NCBI GenBank assembly: GCA_019264575.1
Contig: JAHUZV010000025.1
Location: 224,916 to 288,915, forward strand
Origin: Vulcanococcus sp.
GTDB lineage: Bacteria; Cyanobacteriota; Cyanobacteriia; PCC-6307; Cyanobiaceae
Length of the DNA: 64,000 nt
Reading direction: 5' to 3'
Part shown: piece by piece, positions 53,449 to 62,421 of the stretch
Position numbering within the stretch: position 1 is the stretch's first letter
Layout: every line of letters begins with the position of its first letter
Translations under genes and position numbers: made by a program
Notes under the pieces: generated by a model
Told to the model about the DNA's origin: nothing
What the model saw: the letters and a program-made list of their open reading frames with translations, nothing else
Databases searched by the model: none

Positions 53449-53741
53449 GTCTTCACCCAGGTGCGGGCTTCGGCCTTGGTCATGCCCTTGTATTCGATCG
53501 GTTCCGGGTCATCGGTGGAGCAGGGGCCCACCACCTCAGAGCCGTCATCCCAATAGGCCCCGAGATACACCTTGTTGACGTCGTAGATCGCTTGGCACAC
53601 CTCCACGCTGTTTCCCCCTTCATCGCGGGTGGTGCGGCACTGGCTGTCCTGCCAGTCATCTCCAGGCTCCCAGGCTTGAGCGGTTGTTGGCGCCAGGGCC
53701 AGGCCGATGCAGCCCGTGAGTGCAAGCAGGTGTTTGAACAT
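53436..53741 (-). CDS. Small exported Cys-rich protein, unknown function
   Basis: A 101-residue protein with a signal peptide (about 1-24, AQA-W) and a short mature part containing four Cys (QCRTT, EVCQA, GPCST, TYCP), which suggests disulfides. Acidic and Trp/Asp-rich (WEPGDDWQD). No recognisable family. ATG 53741; M1 of the longer frame (53765) is less likely because the signal peptide starts MFKHLLALTG. Convergent with the pseudouridine synthase. Confidence 0.72.
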   Translation of the reverse strand: MFKHLLALTGCIGLALAPTTAQAWEPGDDWQDSQCRTTRDEGGNSVEVCQAIYDVNKVYLGAYWDDGSEVVGPCSTDDPEPIEYKGMTKAEARTWVKTYCP

Positions 53742-53785
53742 GAGCGTCTTGATTCGGCTGAGCACGGTTCTCCCAGCTTGCGTCG

Positions 53786-54550
53786 TTACAGCGCAATCAG
53801 CAGCACGCTCAGAGCGGCAGACGCCGAAAACAGCCAGGTGCTCACCGTCCAGATGCGCCGCCAGCGGCGAATCGAGCGGCTGAAGTCGTCCTCACTGCCG
53901 CGGCGCACCACGAACAAACCTTTGCCCTCAGGTGCCTGCAGTTGAAGCTTGCCGCTGGCATCGCTGCATTCCGCCACCACCAACACAGGGCCTCCGGCCC
54001 GCAGCAGGGATTCCACGCGGCGGGTGCCGAGCTGCCGGTACAGGCCTGTGTTGGCGGTGGTGGGCGGATCCACCTGGTTGAACACGGTTTCCAGCTCCAG
54101 CTCGGCCCCTTCCGGATCCACCAGCAAGCTCTGGCCGCCTTGCTGCAGCTCAAAAGGGCAGCGCTGCTCCAGTTGTTGCAGCGTTTCCTCCCGCCGCTCC
54201 CAGTTCACCTCCGTCGTGGTGTTGCCGGCGCTGTCGGTGCTGGTGCGCTCCTCTCGCACCTCCATCAGTGCGGTGGTGGTGTTGGTGAAGGCAACGCAGG
54301 GCTCACCACTCCAGGGGGCGGTGAGGGGCTCGTTGCACGTGATGGTTCCCTGAAGCTTCACCCGCTCGCGGAAGGAGCCAGCCCCCATTTGCTCCGCCAC
54401 GGTGGCTTGCAGATCTCTCAGTTCAGCCACGCTCGTGCTGCGGGCATCCAGCAAGGTGGCCAGCCGGCGGGCTTGATGGCGTCGGGCCAGACCCGTGGCC
54501 ACGGCGCCGGCTCCCAGGACCGCTGGTATCAGCAGCTGGGAGCCATCCAT
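53786..54550 (-). CDS. Membrane protein with GIDE (E3 ligase-like) domain
   Basis: A 254-residue protein with a hydrophobic N-terminal segment (about 5-22) and one or two membrane helices at the C-terminal end (about 228-252). The middle resembles the GIDE/BAM domain of the MUL1-related proteins: LQGTITCNEPLTAPWSGEPCVAFTNTTT, then EVREERTSTDSAGNTTTE. There is no RING finger, as usual in bacterial members. Function in bacteria unknown; the E3 ligase name is only inherited from the domain. Lies four bases after chlM on the minus strand. Confidence 0.75.
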   Translation of the reverse strand: MDGSQLLIPAVLGAGAVATGLARRHQARRLATLLDARSTSVAELRDLQATVAEQMGAGSFRERVKLQGTITCNEPLTAPWSGEPCVAFTNTTTALMEVREERTSTDSAGNTTTEVNWERREETLQQLEQRCPFELQQGGQSLLVDPEGAELELETVFNQVDPPTTANTGLYRQLGTRRVESLLRAGGPVLVVAECSDASGKLQLQAPEGKGLFVVRRGSEDDFSRSIRRWRRIWTVSTWLFSASAALSVLLIAL

Positions 54551-54554
54551 CGCC

Positions 54555-55280
54555 TCAGGCCTTCTCGAAGGCCAACAGGCGCGAGAAGTAGAAGGGGGCC
54601 TGGTTGAGGCTGCGGCGCTTCACCACGAAGCCGGCTTCCTCGGCCGCCTTCACGATGCCGGCTTCCTTGAGGGTGTAGGCCCGGGTGGTTTTGCTGGGGC
54701 CCGGGAAGAGCTGGCCAATGCCTTTGAGCAGGGCCAAGAGCGGCGTGTAGGGGGCGAAGCTCACGATCAGGTGCTGCTCGGCCATCGAAGCCAGGTGGCG
54801 CACCATCTCTTCAGCCGGCTGCTGCGGGTAGTGGATGAATACATCCAGGCACACCACGGTGTTGTAGCTGCCGCTCAGGCTCTCCAGATCGGAGGCCAGG
54901 AAGCTGATCTGCCCCTTCTGCACGCCTGCTTCAACGGCGCGCCGCTCGGCTTCCTTCACCATCGCCTCCGACAGATCGGAGGCGGCGACGGAGCCGGCGC
55001 CCAGCTCCGCCAGCGGCAGGGTGAGGCTGCCCACGCCACAACCGGCGTCACAGAAGCTGCGGCCCGCCAGATTGCCCTGCTCCTTGAGCCAGGCCAGCAC
55101 GTTGTCCACCGTTTTTTGGTGGCCGATGCGGATGTTGCGCTGCACCTTGTTCACATCGTCGGACTCGCTGTAGATGCGGTTCCAACGATCGAAGCCGGTG
55201 GTTTCGAAGTAGCCCTTCACCTCCTGCTTCTCGGCCGCTTTCTGGGCCTCGGTGCTTTGGGAGAGCTGCTCGGTGGGCAT
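54555..55280 (-). CDS. chlM: Magnesium-protoporphyrin IX methyltransferase
   Basis: SAM-dependent O-methyltransferase of the chlorophyll branch, 241 residues. Seen: EVKGYFETTGFDRWNRIYSE and NIRIGHQKTVDNVLAWL at the N-terminus, the SAM motif SFCDAGCGVGSLTLPLAELGA, ASDLSEAMVKEAERRA, VVCLDVFIHYPQQPAEEMVRHL, and the C-terminal LNQAPFYFSRLLAFEKA. These are chlM signatures. It acts at the thylakoid/envelope membrane with Mg-chelatase. Follows nagA by 44 bases on the minus strand. Confidence 0.96.
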   Translation of the reverse strand: MPTEQLSQSTEAQKAAEKQEVKGYFETTGFDRWNRIYSESDDVNKVQRNIRIGHQKTVDNVLAWLKEQGNLAGRSFCDAGCGVGSLTLPLAELGAGSVAASDLSEAMVKEAERRAVEAGVQKGQISFLASDLESLSGSYNTVVCLDVFIHYPQQPAEEMVRHLASMAEQHLIVSFAPYTPLLALLKGIGQLFPGPSKTTRAYTLKEAGIVKAAEEAGFVVKRRSLNQAPFYFSRLLAFEKA

Positions 55281-55324
55281 CGGCTCGGGCCTGGGGGCGT
55301 GGGTTCAGATGGCGCGGATCCTAT

Positions 55325-56458
55325 TCAGGCTGCCCACTGCCAGCGCAGATCGCTGGCGGCGCCGCTCCAGCGCAGGCACTGCGCCAGGGGCCTCCCGTGC
55401 AGCTGCTCGGCGGCTGAGCTCGGGGCGCCCAGCAGCCTGCGGGGCAGCACGGTGGCGGCCGCGATCGCCTGGCCGGCTTCGCCGCTCCACCCCGCTAGGC
55501 GCCGCACCGCCTCCAGCAGAGGCAAGGTCACCCCGGCGAGGGTTCCGTCCTCCAGGCGGCAGCTGCCCTGCTCCACGATCAGGGCCCGCTCATCCCAGCG
55601 GTGCACCCCATCGGCCAGGCCGTAGGGGGCCAGAGCATCGCTCACCAGCAGCGTCTGCTCCGGCATCAGGCGCTGCAGCAGCACTGCCATCGAGGGCGCC
55701 ACATGCACCCCATCGGCGATTAGCCCCAGGGCGACATCGCCGCGCAGGGCCGCCGCGGCGATCGGGCCAGGGGCGCGGTGATGCAGCCCGGGCATGGCGT
55801 TGAAGGCGTGGGTGATCATCCCCACCCCCTGCCCGAAGGCTTCAGCCGCCTGGTGTTCGCTCGCTTCGCTGTGGCCCAGGCTCACGAGAATCCCCAGCTC
55901 GCGCAGCGCCTCGATCACCTCACCGGCGCCAGAGAGTTCCGGCGCCAGGGTGACCAGGGCGATCTCCTGCTCGAAGCCGGCGATGCGGGCGTTGAGCGCT
56001 TCCAGGCTGGGGGCGGCCAGGTGCTGGCGGGGATGGGCGCCGCGCCGGGCCTCCGCCAGGAAGGGCCCCTCCAGGTGGGCACCCAGCAATTGGCAGCGTC
56101 CTGGTTGGTGCAGGGCCCGTGCCTCGCGCAGTACCCCCAGGGCTTGGCGCAGCTCGGCGATTCCGCAGGTCACCAGCGTTGGGGCAATCGCCTCCACGCC
56201 ATCGCGCCAGAGCAGCTCGAGCAGCTCTAGCAGCCGCGGTAGATCGCCAGGGCCGAGCTCCGGAAACGCCAATCCCAGCCCTCCGTTGATCTGGAGATCT
56301 AGGCCCATTGGGCTGAGCCAGTCGCCGCTCCAGCAGGCGCCGGCGGCGGCACTGCCGCCGCTGAGCGGCTCGATCGCCGCGATGCGCTGCTCCTGGTCCA
56401 CACCGATCCGCCACAGGCCCGTGGTGGCCGGTAGGCGCACGGAGCTCAGCCAGTGCAT
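55325..56458 (-). CDS. nagA: N-acetylglucosamine-6-phosphate deacetylase
   Basis: TIM-barrel amidohydrolase of 377 residues. [21 protein letters not shown] (active-site N-G-G), [24 protein letters not shown] (metal-binding Glu), [36 protein letters not shown], and VSDALAPYG with the catalytic Asp. Deacetylates GlcNAc-6-P in amino-sugar recycling, presumably of peptidoglycan. It diverges from purE (53-base gap). Nearest neighbours downstream, chlM and the GIDE protein, are functionally unrelated. Confidence 0.92.
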   Translation of the reverse strand: MHWLSSVRLPATTGLWRIGVDQEQRIAAIEPLSGGSAAAGACWSGDWLSPMGLDLQINGGLGLAFPELGPGDLPRLLELLELLWRDGVEAIAPTLVTCGIAELRQALGVLREARALHQPGRCQLLGAHLEGPFLAEARRGAHPRQHLAAPSLEALNARIAGFEQEIALVTLAPELSGAGEVIEALRELGILVSLGHSEASEHQAAEAFGQGVGMITHAFNAMPGLHHRAPGPIAAAALRGDVALGLIADGVHVAPSMAVLLQRLMPEQTLLVSDALAPYGLADGVHRWDERALIVEQGSCRLEDGTLAGVTLPLLEAVRRLAGWSGEAGQAIAAATVLPRRLLGAPSSAAEQLHGRPLAQCLRWSGAASDLRWQWAA

Positions 56459-56511
56459 CGAACAGCGGGGCGGGAGAATGCCATCCTCGCCGCCTTTGCT
56501 GCCTGCATCCG

Positions 56512-57042
56512 ATGCCTGAACAGTCAGCCCCGCTCGTGGCCGTGGTGATGGGCAGCGACTCCGATCTGCCCACCATGCAGCCGGCGGTGGAGATGCTGCA
56601 GAGCTTTGGAGTGGCCACGGAGGTGCGGGTGCTTTCGGCCCACCGCACGCCCCTGGAGATGGTGGCGTTTGCCCAGCAGGCCGCTGGCCAAGGCTTCAAG
56701 GTGATCATCGCCGGCGCCGGCGGTGCCGCGCACCTGCCCGGGATGGTGGCCTCCCTCACCACGCTGCCGGTGATTGGTGTGCCGGTGCAGACCCGCGCCC
56801 TCTCTGGCGTGGATTCGCTGCATTCGATCGTGCAGATGCCGGCGGGGATTCCCGTGGCCACCGTGGCTATCGGCAATGGCGCCAATGCCGGCCTGCTGGC
56901 GGCCCAGATCCTGGCCACCGCCGATGCCGCCCTAGCCGAGCGGGTAGCGGCCTACCGGCAGGGCCTTCACGATCAGGTGGTGGCCAAGGATGCGCGCTTG
57001 CTGGAGCTGGGCAGCAGCGCCTACCTCCAGCAGATGCCCTGA
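56512..57042 (+). CDS. purE: N5-carboxyaminoimidazole ribonucleotide mutase
   Basis: Class I PurE of purine synthesis, 176 residues. Motifs: [102 protein letters not shown]. The His in SAHRTP is catalytic. Length is normal with a short C-terminal extension. Start ATG 56512. Confidence 0.96.
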   Translation: MPEQSAPLVAVVMGSDSDLPTMQPAVEMLQSFGVATEVRVLSAHRTPLEMVAFAQQAAGQGFKVIIAGAGGAAHLPGMVASLTTLPVIGVPVQTRALSGVDSLHSIVQMPAGIPVATVAIGNGANAGLLAAQILATADAALAERVAAYRQGLHDQVVAKDARLLELGSSAYLQQMP

Positions 57043-57115
57043 AGCACGGCCCGACCTGCGGATCCGTTCCATAACCCGGCCTTAACGTCCGGGGCAAGTT
57101 GCTGCGTGCGCTCGG

Positions 57116-57736
57116 ATGCCTGTGGGTTTGCCTCAACGCCCCCTGTTGCGGGTGCTGCTGGTGGCTGTGCTGCCGGCGCTGATCGTTTACGTGTTGGCGC
57201 TCGTGCTCAGCGCCGCGGCCGGCATCCGCACGCAGTTGGTGATCCGCGATCTGGCCCAGAGCTGCGATACCGCGCTCGGGGTGGGCTTCCTCTCCAACGT
57301 GGGCTATCTGCTTTGGATCTCGGCTGCCGCGATTGCGCTCTTTGGTGCCCTGTCCGGCGTGGTGGCTGTGCGGGGCCGGGTGCGGCAGCTGCTGCTGTGC
57401 GGCGGCGGGTTTTCGCTGTTGCTCTGCCTCGACGACATGTTCCTGCTGCACGACCGCTACATCGGCAGCAGTTTTCTGTACGGCTTGTACGCAATCTTTG
57501 CGCTGCTGATCCTGTTTCGCTTCCGAGGCCAAGTGCAGGCCCTCGGTGGGGGCTCGTTCCTGCTGGCCGTGGTGCTGCTCGGCCTCTCGGTGATCATCGA
57601 TCAGCTGCAGGAGTTGATCCCTGTCGACTACTCCACCCTGCAGCTGTTTGAAGAAGGAGCGAAATTCCTGGGGATTGCCACCTGGCTGGCCTTCTGGTGG
57701 CAGGCCACCGCGGGTGCCGGCAAGCTGAAGGTCTGA
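57116..57736 (+). CDS. Multi-pass membrane protein, unknown function
   Basis: A 206-residue protein with about six hydrophobic helices, ordered as VLLVAVLPALIVYVLALVLSAA, the linker TQLVIRDLAQSCDTALGVGFLSNVGYLLWISAAAIALFGALSG, LLLCGGGFSLLLCLDDMFLLHDRYIGSSFLYGLYAIFALLILF, then LLAVVLLGLSVIIDQLQELI and FLGIATWLAFWW. The DDMFLLHD and EEGAKFLGI motifs carry charged residues in or near helices and may be a metal or substrate site. No family recognised. Thirteen bases before the PerM gene. Confidence 0.78.
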   Translation: MPVGLPQRPLLRVLLVAVLPALIVYVLALVLSAAAGIRTQLVIRDLAQSCDTALGVGFLSNVGYLLWISAAAIALFGALSGVVAVRGRVRQLLLCGGGFSLLLCLDDMFLLHDRYIGSSFLYGLYAIFALLILFRFRGQVQALGGGSFLLAVVLLGLSVIIDQLQELIPVDYSTLQLFEEGAKFLGIATWLAFWWQATAGAGKLKV

Positions 57737-57748
57737 ACGCCGTTCCCG

Positions 57749-58825
57749 ATGCTTGAGCGCTTGGTGCTGCCGCTCTGGCTGCGCCTCAGCCTGGCCTTGC
57801 CGTTGCTCACCCTCAACCTCTGGGTGCTGCGGCAGCTGCTGCTGCCCCTGGCGCCCTTCCCGGCCCTGTTCCTGGCGGCGGCGCTGATTGCCTTCCTGCT
57901 GGACCTGCCCACCCGCTGGCTTGCGGATCGGGGGCTACCGCGGCTGCTGGCGGTGTTGCTGGTGGTGGGGCTGGGCCTGGGGTTGCTGGTGCTTTCAGCC
58001 CTGTGGCTGCTGCCGCGACTGATCGAGCAGCTCGGTGAACTGATCAATGCCCTGCCCTCCTGGCTGGTGGAGGGTGAGATCTGGCTCGATCGCCTGGAGA
58101 GCTGGGCCGCCGATCGCGGCCTGCCCACCGAATTCACCGATCTCAGCAGCACCCTGTTTGCCCGGGCTAGTCAGCTGGCCAGCCAGCTCAGCCAGCGGGT
58201 GCTGGGGATCCTGGGGGCCACGGTGGGCATCACCGTGAACACCGTGATCGTGGTGGTGCTGGCGGTGTTTTTGCTGCTGGGGGGCGAGCGGATCGTGGCG
58301 GGGTTGGCTCGCTGGTTGCCGGAGAGTGTGCGGGAACTGGTGATCAGCACGCTTAACCGCACCTTCCGCGGCTATTTCGCCGGCCAGGTGTTGTTGGCGG
58401 TGATCCTGAGCGTGCTTCAGATCGTGGTGTTCACGCTGCTGGGCATTCCCTATGGCGTGCTGTTTGCCGTGGCGATCGGCTTCACCACGCTGGTGCCCTA
58501 TGCCAGTGCTCTCACGATCGTGCTGGTGAGTGTGTTGCTCGCCCTCGACAACCCCCGCACCGGTTTAGAGGTGCTCGCGGCCGCTATCAGCGTGGGCCAG
58601 GTGGTGGATCAGGTGATCCAGCCGCGCCTGATGGGCAGCATCGTGGGGCTCCAGCCGGCCTGGCTGCTCGTGTCGCTGCCGGTGGGTGCGCGCATCGGCA
58701 GCCTGATGGGCTTCGGGGATCTGTTGGGGCTGCTGCTGGCGGTGCCTGTGGCCAGTTGCATCAAAACGTTCTTCGATGCGTGGCGCCCGCAGCAGCCCGA
58801 GCAGCTCAGCCCTGCTGGGGAATAA
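57749..58825 (+). CDS. AI-2E family transporter / PerM-like permease
   Basis: A 358-residue membrane protein with about eight helices. Family pattern: an N-terminal helical pair, a helical loop ([33 protein letters not shown]), and the C-terminal conserved block [50 protein letters not shown] and [33 protein letters not shown]. Probably exports small molecules; substrate unknown. The stop overlaps the convergent cysC end by 20 bases. Confidence 0.9.
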   Translation: MLERLVLPLWLRLSLALPLLTLNLWVLRQLLLPLAPFPALFLAAALIAFLLDLPTRWLADRGLPRLLAVLLVVGLGLGLLVLSALWLLPRLIEQLGELINALPSWLVEGEIWLDRLESWAADRGLPTEFTDLSSTLFARASQLASQLSQRVLGILGATVGITVNTVIVVVLAVFLLLGGERIVAGLARWLPESVRELVISTLNRTFRGYFAGQVLLAVILSVLQIVVFTLLGIPYGVLFAVAIGFTTLVPYASALTIVLVSVLLALDNPRTGLEVLAAAISVGQVVDQVIQPRLMGSIVGLQPAWLLVSLPVGARIGSLMGFGDLLGLLLAVPVASCIKTFFDAWRPQQPEQLSPAGE

Positions 58826-59453
58826 CGCCCTGGGCGCTCAAGTAGGCGAGCACCTGCTCCACGCTCTGCTCACGGGTCTGGCTGCCGGTGTCCACCTTCA
58901 GCTCGGGGTTCTCGGGGGCTTCGTAGGGGCTGGAGATACCGGTGAACTCCTTGATCTCGCCGGCGCGTGCTTTGGCGTAGAGGCCCTTCGTGTCGCGCTC
59001 TTCGCACACGCTCAGATCAGCGGCGCAGTGGATCTCCACGAAATCACCAGCGGCCACCAGGGCACGGGCGCGGTCGCGATCGGCCTTGAACGGCGACACG
59101 AAGGCGGTGAGCACCACCACGCCGGCATCGAGGAAAAGCTTGCTCACCTCACCGATGCGACGGATGTTTTCTTCGCGGTCGGCATCAGAGAAGCCGAGGT
59201 CTTTGCAGAGGCCGTGGCGGATGTTGTCACCATCGAGCACGTAGCAGGCCAGGCCGCGCTCGAACAGGGCCTGGTTCACGGCGTTGGCCAGGGTGCTCTT
59301 GCCTGAACCGCTCAGGCCGGTGAACCAGAGGATGGCGCTGCGGTGGCCGCGCCGCTCCGCCCTTGCCGCCCGATCCACCGAGGCGTGATGCCAGGCGATG
59401 TTGGTGGAAGCCCCCTGATTGGTGAGCTCGCCGTAGGTGGGGGTTGCGGTCAT
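58806..59453 (-). CDS. cysC: Adenylylsulfate kinase
   Basis: Phosphorylates APS to PAPS in sulfate assimilation. 215 residues: N-terminal [42 protein letters not shown] (P-loop), [101 protein letters not shown]. Full-length and intact. It ends a leftward unit yciH-chaN-cysC with gaps of one and six bases. No other sulfate genes nearby. Confidence 0.96.
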   Translation of the reverse strand: MTATPTYGELTNQGASTNIAWHHASVDRAARAERRGHRSAILWFTGLSGSGKSTLANAVNQALFERGLACYVLDGDNIRHGLCKDLGFSDADREENIRRIGEVSKLFLDAGVVVLTAFVSPFKADRDRARALVAAGDFVEIHCAADLSVCEERDTKGLYAKARAGEIKEFTGISSPYEAPENPELKVDTGSQTREQSVEQVLAYLSAQGVIPQQG

Positions 59454-59459
59454 GGTGGA

Positions 59460-60590
59460 TCAGGCGTTGGCGCCATTGTCCCTGGCGGCGAGGCGTGGAT
59501 CGCTGGAGGGAGGCAGCTGCAGCTTCAGTTCCAATCGTTGGCCGCCGCGCTCCACGGTGAGCACCAGCGGCTGCCCATCGGGATGCAGGCGCACCCCGCG
59601 AATCACCTCGCCGGCCCGCTGCACGCCCCGACCATTCAGCGCCACGATCCGATCGCCAGGTTTGAGGCCGGCGGCGGCCGCTGCCGAGCCCGGTGCCACC
59701 TGGCGCACCCAAACGCCGCTGGCGTCGCTTTCGAGGTAGGCCCCCAGGCGGGCTCCTTGCGGGGCGGGAGTGCAACCCTCGGGAAGGGACGGCCGGCGCA
59801 GGCTTAGTTGCCGCTTCAAGCCCAGATCGTTGAGCTGGCTTGGCACGCCATCGCCACCTTCCAGGTGTCCTACGCCGATCAGGGCCACCACTAGGGATGT
59901 GGTGTTGCGTCGGTACGCGGCCGCGAGCTGTTCGGCCATGGCGCGATCGCGCAGCAGCTGGCTGTCGATGAAGCCCTGCAGATCAGCAGCGCCGCCTGAG
60001 CCAATCCCCATGGCCTGGTGCCCACGCCAGCTGGCCTCCAGGCGCTGGCGGTAGGCCGGGCTGGCGGGGCGCGGTTCACCGATGCCGCCGCGTTCAGCTG
60101 TGGGTGTGGCAGCCAGACCCCGCCGGCGCACCCGCCGCACCAGGACCGGTTCGGCATTGAGAGCCAGCAGCGGCACCTGCCGCAACCGGGCCCAATGCAA
60201 CAGCGGCAGATAGAGGTTTGGATCGTGCCCCCACACCGCGGGCCAATCCACCTCGCGCAGCAGGCCTGCCACATCGAGCTCGCCGCGGTTGAAGCGATCG
60301 AGCACCGGTTGGCGTGCCGCCGGAATCATCTCCAGGGCGAGGGTCAGCTGGCGCTCACTGCTCAGCCGTTCCAGTGTGCCGAGCTGCCAGGCGTGGTCGT
60401 CCACGCTGGTGTGGATTTCCCCGAGCAACAGCACCGCGAGCGTTTTGGCTTGCTGTTGCAGCTCCTGCTGCTGGAGCTGGGCAGCGGCGAGGGCCGCTTG
60501 GCAATTCAGCGGTGCCGGCACTGCCAGGGCGGGCCGCCCCCACAGCAGCGAGCCCAGCAGAACAGCACCAGCCCAGCTGCGCCTTTGCAT
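59460..60590 (-). CDS. ChaN-like haem-binding-fold protein fused to a PDZ domain
   Basis: A 376-residue exported protein: signal peptide (about 1-23), ChaN domain (about 45-255) with VLLLGEIHTSVDDHAWQL, LTLALEMIPAARQPVLDRF and VVALIGVGHLEGGDGVP (the EIH and GxGH motifs), then a PDZ domain (about 290-360) with GVWVRQVAPGSAAAAAGLKPGDRIVALNGRGV. ChaN of Campylobacter binds haem; the fold is also seen in EreA/GumN relatives. PDZ suggests binding of an exposed C-terminus. One base separates it from yciH, six from cysC. Confidence 0.85.
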   Translation of the reverse strand: MQRRSWAGAVLLGSLLWGRPALAVPAPLNCQAALAAAQLQQQELQQQAKTLAVLLLGEIHTSVDDHAWQLGTLERLSSERQLTLALEMIPAARQPVLDRFNRGELDVAGLLREVDWPAVWGHDPNLYLPLLHWARLRQVPLLALNAEPVLVRRVRRRGLAATPTAERGGIGEPRPASPAYRQRLEASWRGHQAMGIGSGGAADLQGFIDSQLLRDRAMAEQLAAAYRRNTTSLVVALIGVGHLEGGDGVPSQLNDLGLKRQLSLRRPSLPEGCTPAPQGARLGAYLESDASGVWVRQVAPGSAAAAAGLKPGDRIVALNGRGVQRAGEVIRGVRLHPDGQPLVLTVERGGQRLELKLQLPPSSDPRLAARDNGANA

Positions 60591-60591
60591 C

Positions 60592-60915
60592 TCAGCCCCC
60601 GGCCTGCTTCGGGCGATAGCCCGCCTTCTCCAGGGCCGCCAGGGCTGGGGCCACCTGGTCGCCCTGCAGCTCGATCACCCCATCCTTCACGGTGCCGCCG
60701 GTTCCGGCCGCCGCCTTGAGCTGTTTGAGCAGGGTCTTGAGCTCGCTTTCGGGTGCTTCCAAGCCGGTGATTGCCGTCACCATCTTTCCGCCCTTGCCCG
60801 CCTTGGTGCGCTGCACCCGCACCCGTTGCTGCCCTTTGGGCGCGGGTTCTGAGGCCGGTGCGGCCCGTTGCAGGCTCTCCGGCCTGCTGAATTCCTGCCA
60901 ACCACCCTTGGCCAT
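60592..60915 (-). CDS. SUI1/YciH-like translation factor
   Basis: A 107-residue protein: N-terminal tail, then the SUI1 domain with RVRVQRTKAGKGGKMVTAITGLEAPESELKTLLKQLKAAAGTGGTVKDGVIELQGDQ, the RTKAGKGGK and GTGGTVKD signatures. YciH in bacteria is thought to aid initiation fidelity. First gene of the leftward unit; 249 bases separate it from divergent trpB. Confidence 0.92.
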   Translation of the reverse strand: MAKGGWQEFSRPESLQRAAPASEPAPKGQQRVRVQRTKAGKGGKMVTAITGLEAPESELKTLLKQLKAAAGTGGTVKDGVIELQGDQVAPALAALEKAGYRPKQAGG

Positions 60916-61164
60916 CGCGCCTGCGTTCGCTAAACCCAGTTCAGCGCACCAGCCCCGCCACGCTCGGCCTGCAGGGGCAACCGGCTGCTGCGGAGTGCCG
61001 ACCCGCCGACGACCGGATCAACGCGAGCTTGTTTGGTGTGTTGGTGGAGCCGGCTGAGCCCTGCCGCCGCGAAGCTGGCCGGATCCGCATCGATGAACCG
61101 CCCGGCTGGCCGGCGCTGCCGCCGCCGCCAGTTCCTACGCTGCAGTGATTCCGCTCAGGCGCCG

Positions 61165-62418
61165 GTGACCAGCAGCGTTCCTCAGGTTGACCCCGCAGCC
61201 CTGGAGCTTGCCGCCAGGCCCAACAGCCTCGGGCGCTATGGCCAGTTCGGTGGTCAGTACGTTCCCGAAACGCTGATCCCTGCCCTGGCAGAGCTGGAGC
61301 AGGCCGCTGCTGAGGCCTGGAAGGATCCGGCCTTCACCGATCGGCTCAACCATCTACTGCGCACCTACGTAGGTCGCCCCAATCCGCTCTATGAGGCCGA
61401 GCGGCTCAGCGAGCACTACCGCCGGCCCGAGGGTGGGCCACGCATCTGGCTGAAGCGCGAAGACCTCAACCACACCGGCGCCCACAAGATCAACAACGCC
61501 CTCGGTCAGGCGCTGCTGGCCCTGCGCATGGGCAAGAAGCGGATCATCGCCGAAACCGGCGCCGGTCAGCACGGCGTGGCCACCGCCACCGTGTGCGCCC
61601 GTTTCGGCCTGGAGTGCGTGGTGTACATGGGCGCTGAAGACATGCGTCGCCAGGCGCTGAATGTGTTCCGCATGCGCCTGCTCGGTGCCACGGTGCAGCC
61701 CGTGACCGCCGGCACCGCCACCCTTAAAGACGCCACCAGCGAAGCGATCCGCGACTGGGTGACCAATGTGGAGAGCACCCACTACATCCTCGGCTCGGTG
61801 GCGGGCCCGCACCCTTTCCCGATGCTCGTGCGCGACTTCCACGCCGTGATCGGTGAGGAAACCAAGCGCCAGTGCCATGAAGCCTTCGGTCGCAATCCCG
61901 ATGTGCTCGTGGCCTGTGTGGGCGGTGGCTCCAACGCTATGGGCCTGTTCCATCCCTTCGTGCAGGACACCGATGTGCGCCTGGTGGGTGTGGAAGCCGC
62001 CGGCGATGGTGTGGCCACTGGCCGCCATGCCGCCACGATCACCGAGGGCCGCGTGGGCGTGCTGCACGGCGCCATGAGCCTGCTGCTGCAGGACAGCGAA
62101 GGCCAGGTGCAGGAGGCCCACTCGATCAGCGCCGGCCTCGATTACCCCGGTGTGGGTCCCGAGCACAGCTACCTCAAAACCATTGGCCGGGCTGAATACG
62201 GCGCCGTCACCGATGCGGAAGCCCTGGATGCGCTGCAGCTTCTGTGTCGCCTGGAGGGGATCATCCCCGCCCTGGAAACGGCCCATGCCTTCGCCTGGCT
62301 CGACAAGCTCTGCCCCACCCTTGCCCCCGGCACGGAGGTGGTGCTCAACCTCTCCGGCCGTGGCGACAAGGATGTGAACACCGTGGCCGACAAGCTCGGT
62401 AGCGCCTTGGGCGGCTGA
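61165..62418 (+). CDS. trpB: Tryptophan synthase beta subunit
   Basis: PLP enzyme that joins indole and serine. 417 residues from GTG 61165: [63 protein letters not shown] (Schiff-base Lys), [28 protein letters not shown], the PLP-phosphate loop [26 protein letters not shown] and LSGRGDKDV. Canonical TrpB1. The upstream frame from 61033 is Arg/Cys-rich and probably not translated, but ATG 61093 cannot be excluded. Only three bases separate its stop from the convergent hrcA stop. Confidence 0.96.
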   Translation: MTSSVPQVDPAALELAARPNSLGRYGQFGGQYVPETLIPALAELEQAAAEAWKDPAFTDRLNHLLRTYVGRPNPLYEAERLSEHYRRPEGGPRIWLKREDLNHTGAHKINNALGQALLALRMGKKRIIAETGAGQHGVATATVCARFGLECVVYMGAEDMRRQALNVFRMRLLGATVQPVTAGTATLKDATSEAIRDWVTNVESTHYILGSVAGPHPFPMLVRDFHAVIGEETKRQCHEAFGRNPDVLVACVGGGSNAMGLFHPFVQDTDVRLVGVEAAGDGVATGRHAATITEGRVGVLHGAMSLLLQDSEGQVQEAHSISAGLDYPGVGPEHSYLKTIGRAEYGAVTDAEALDALQLLCRLEGIIPALETAHAFAWLDKLCPTLAPGTEVVLNLSGRGDKDVNTVADKLGSALGG

Positions 62419-62421
62419 GGC

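Noticed and set aside
60916-61164. N-terminal extension of trpB back to 61033 or 61093
   Set aside because: The extra residues are Arg/Cys-rich and unlike TrpB; GTG 61165 gives the normal start, though ATG 61093 is not strictly excluded.
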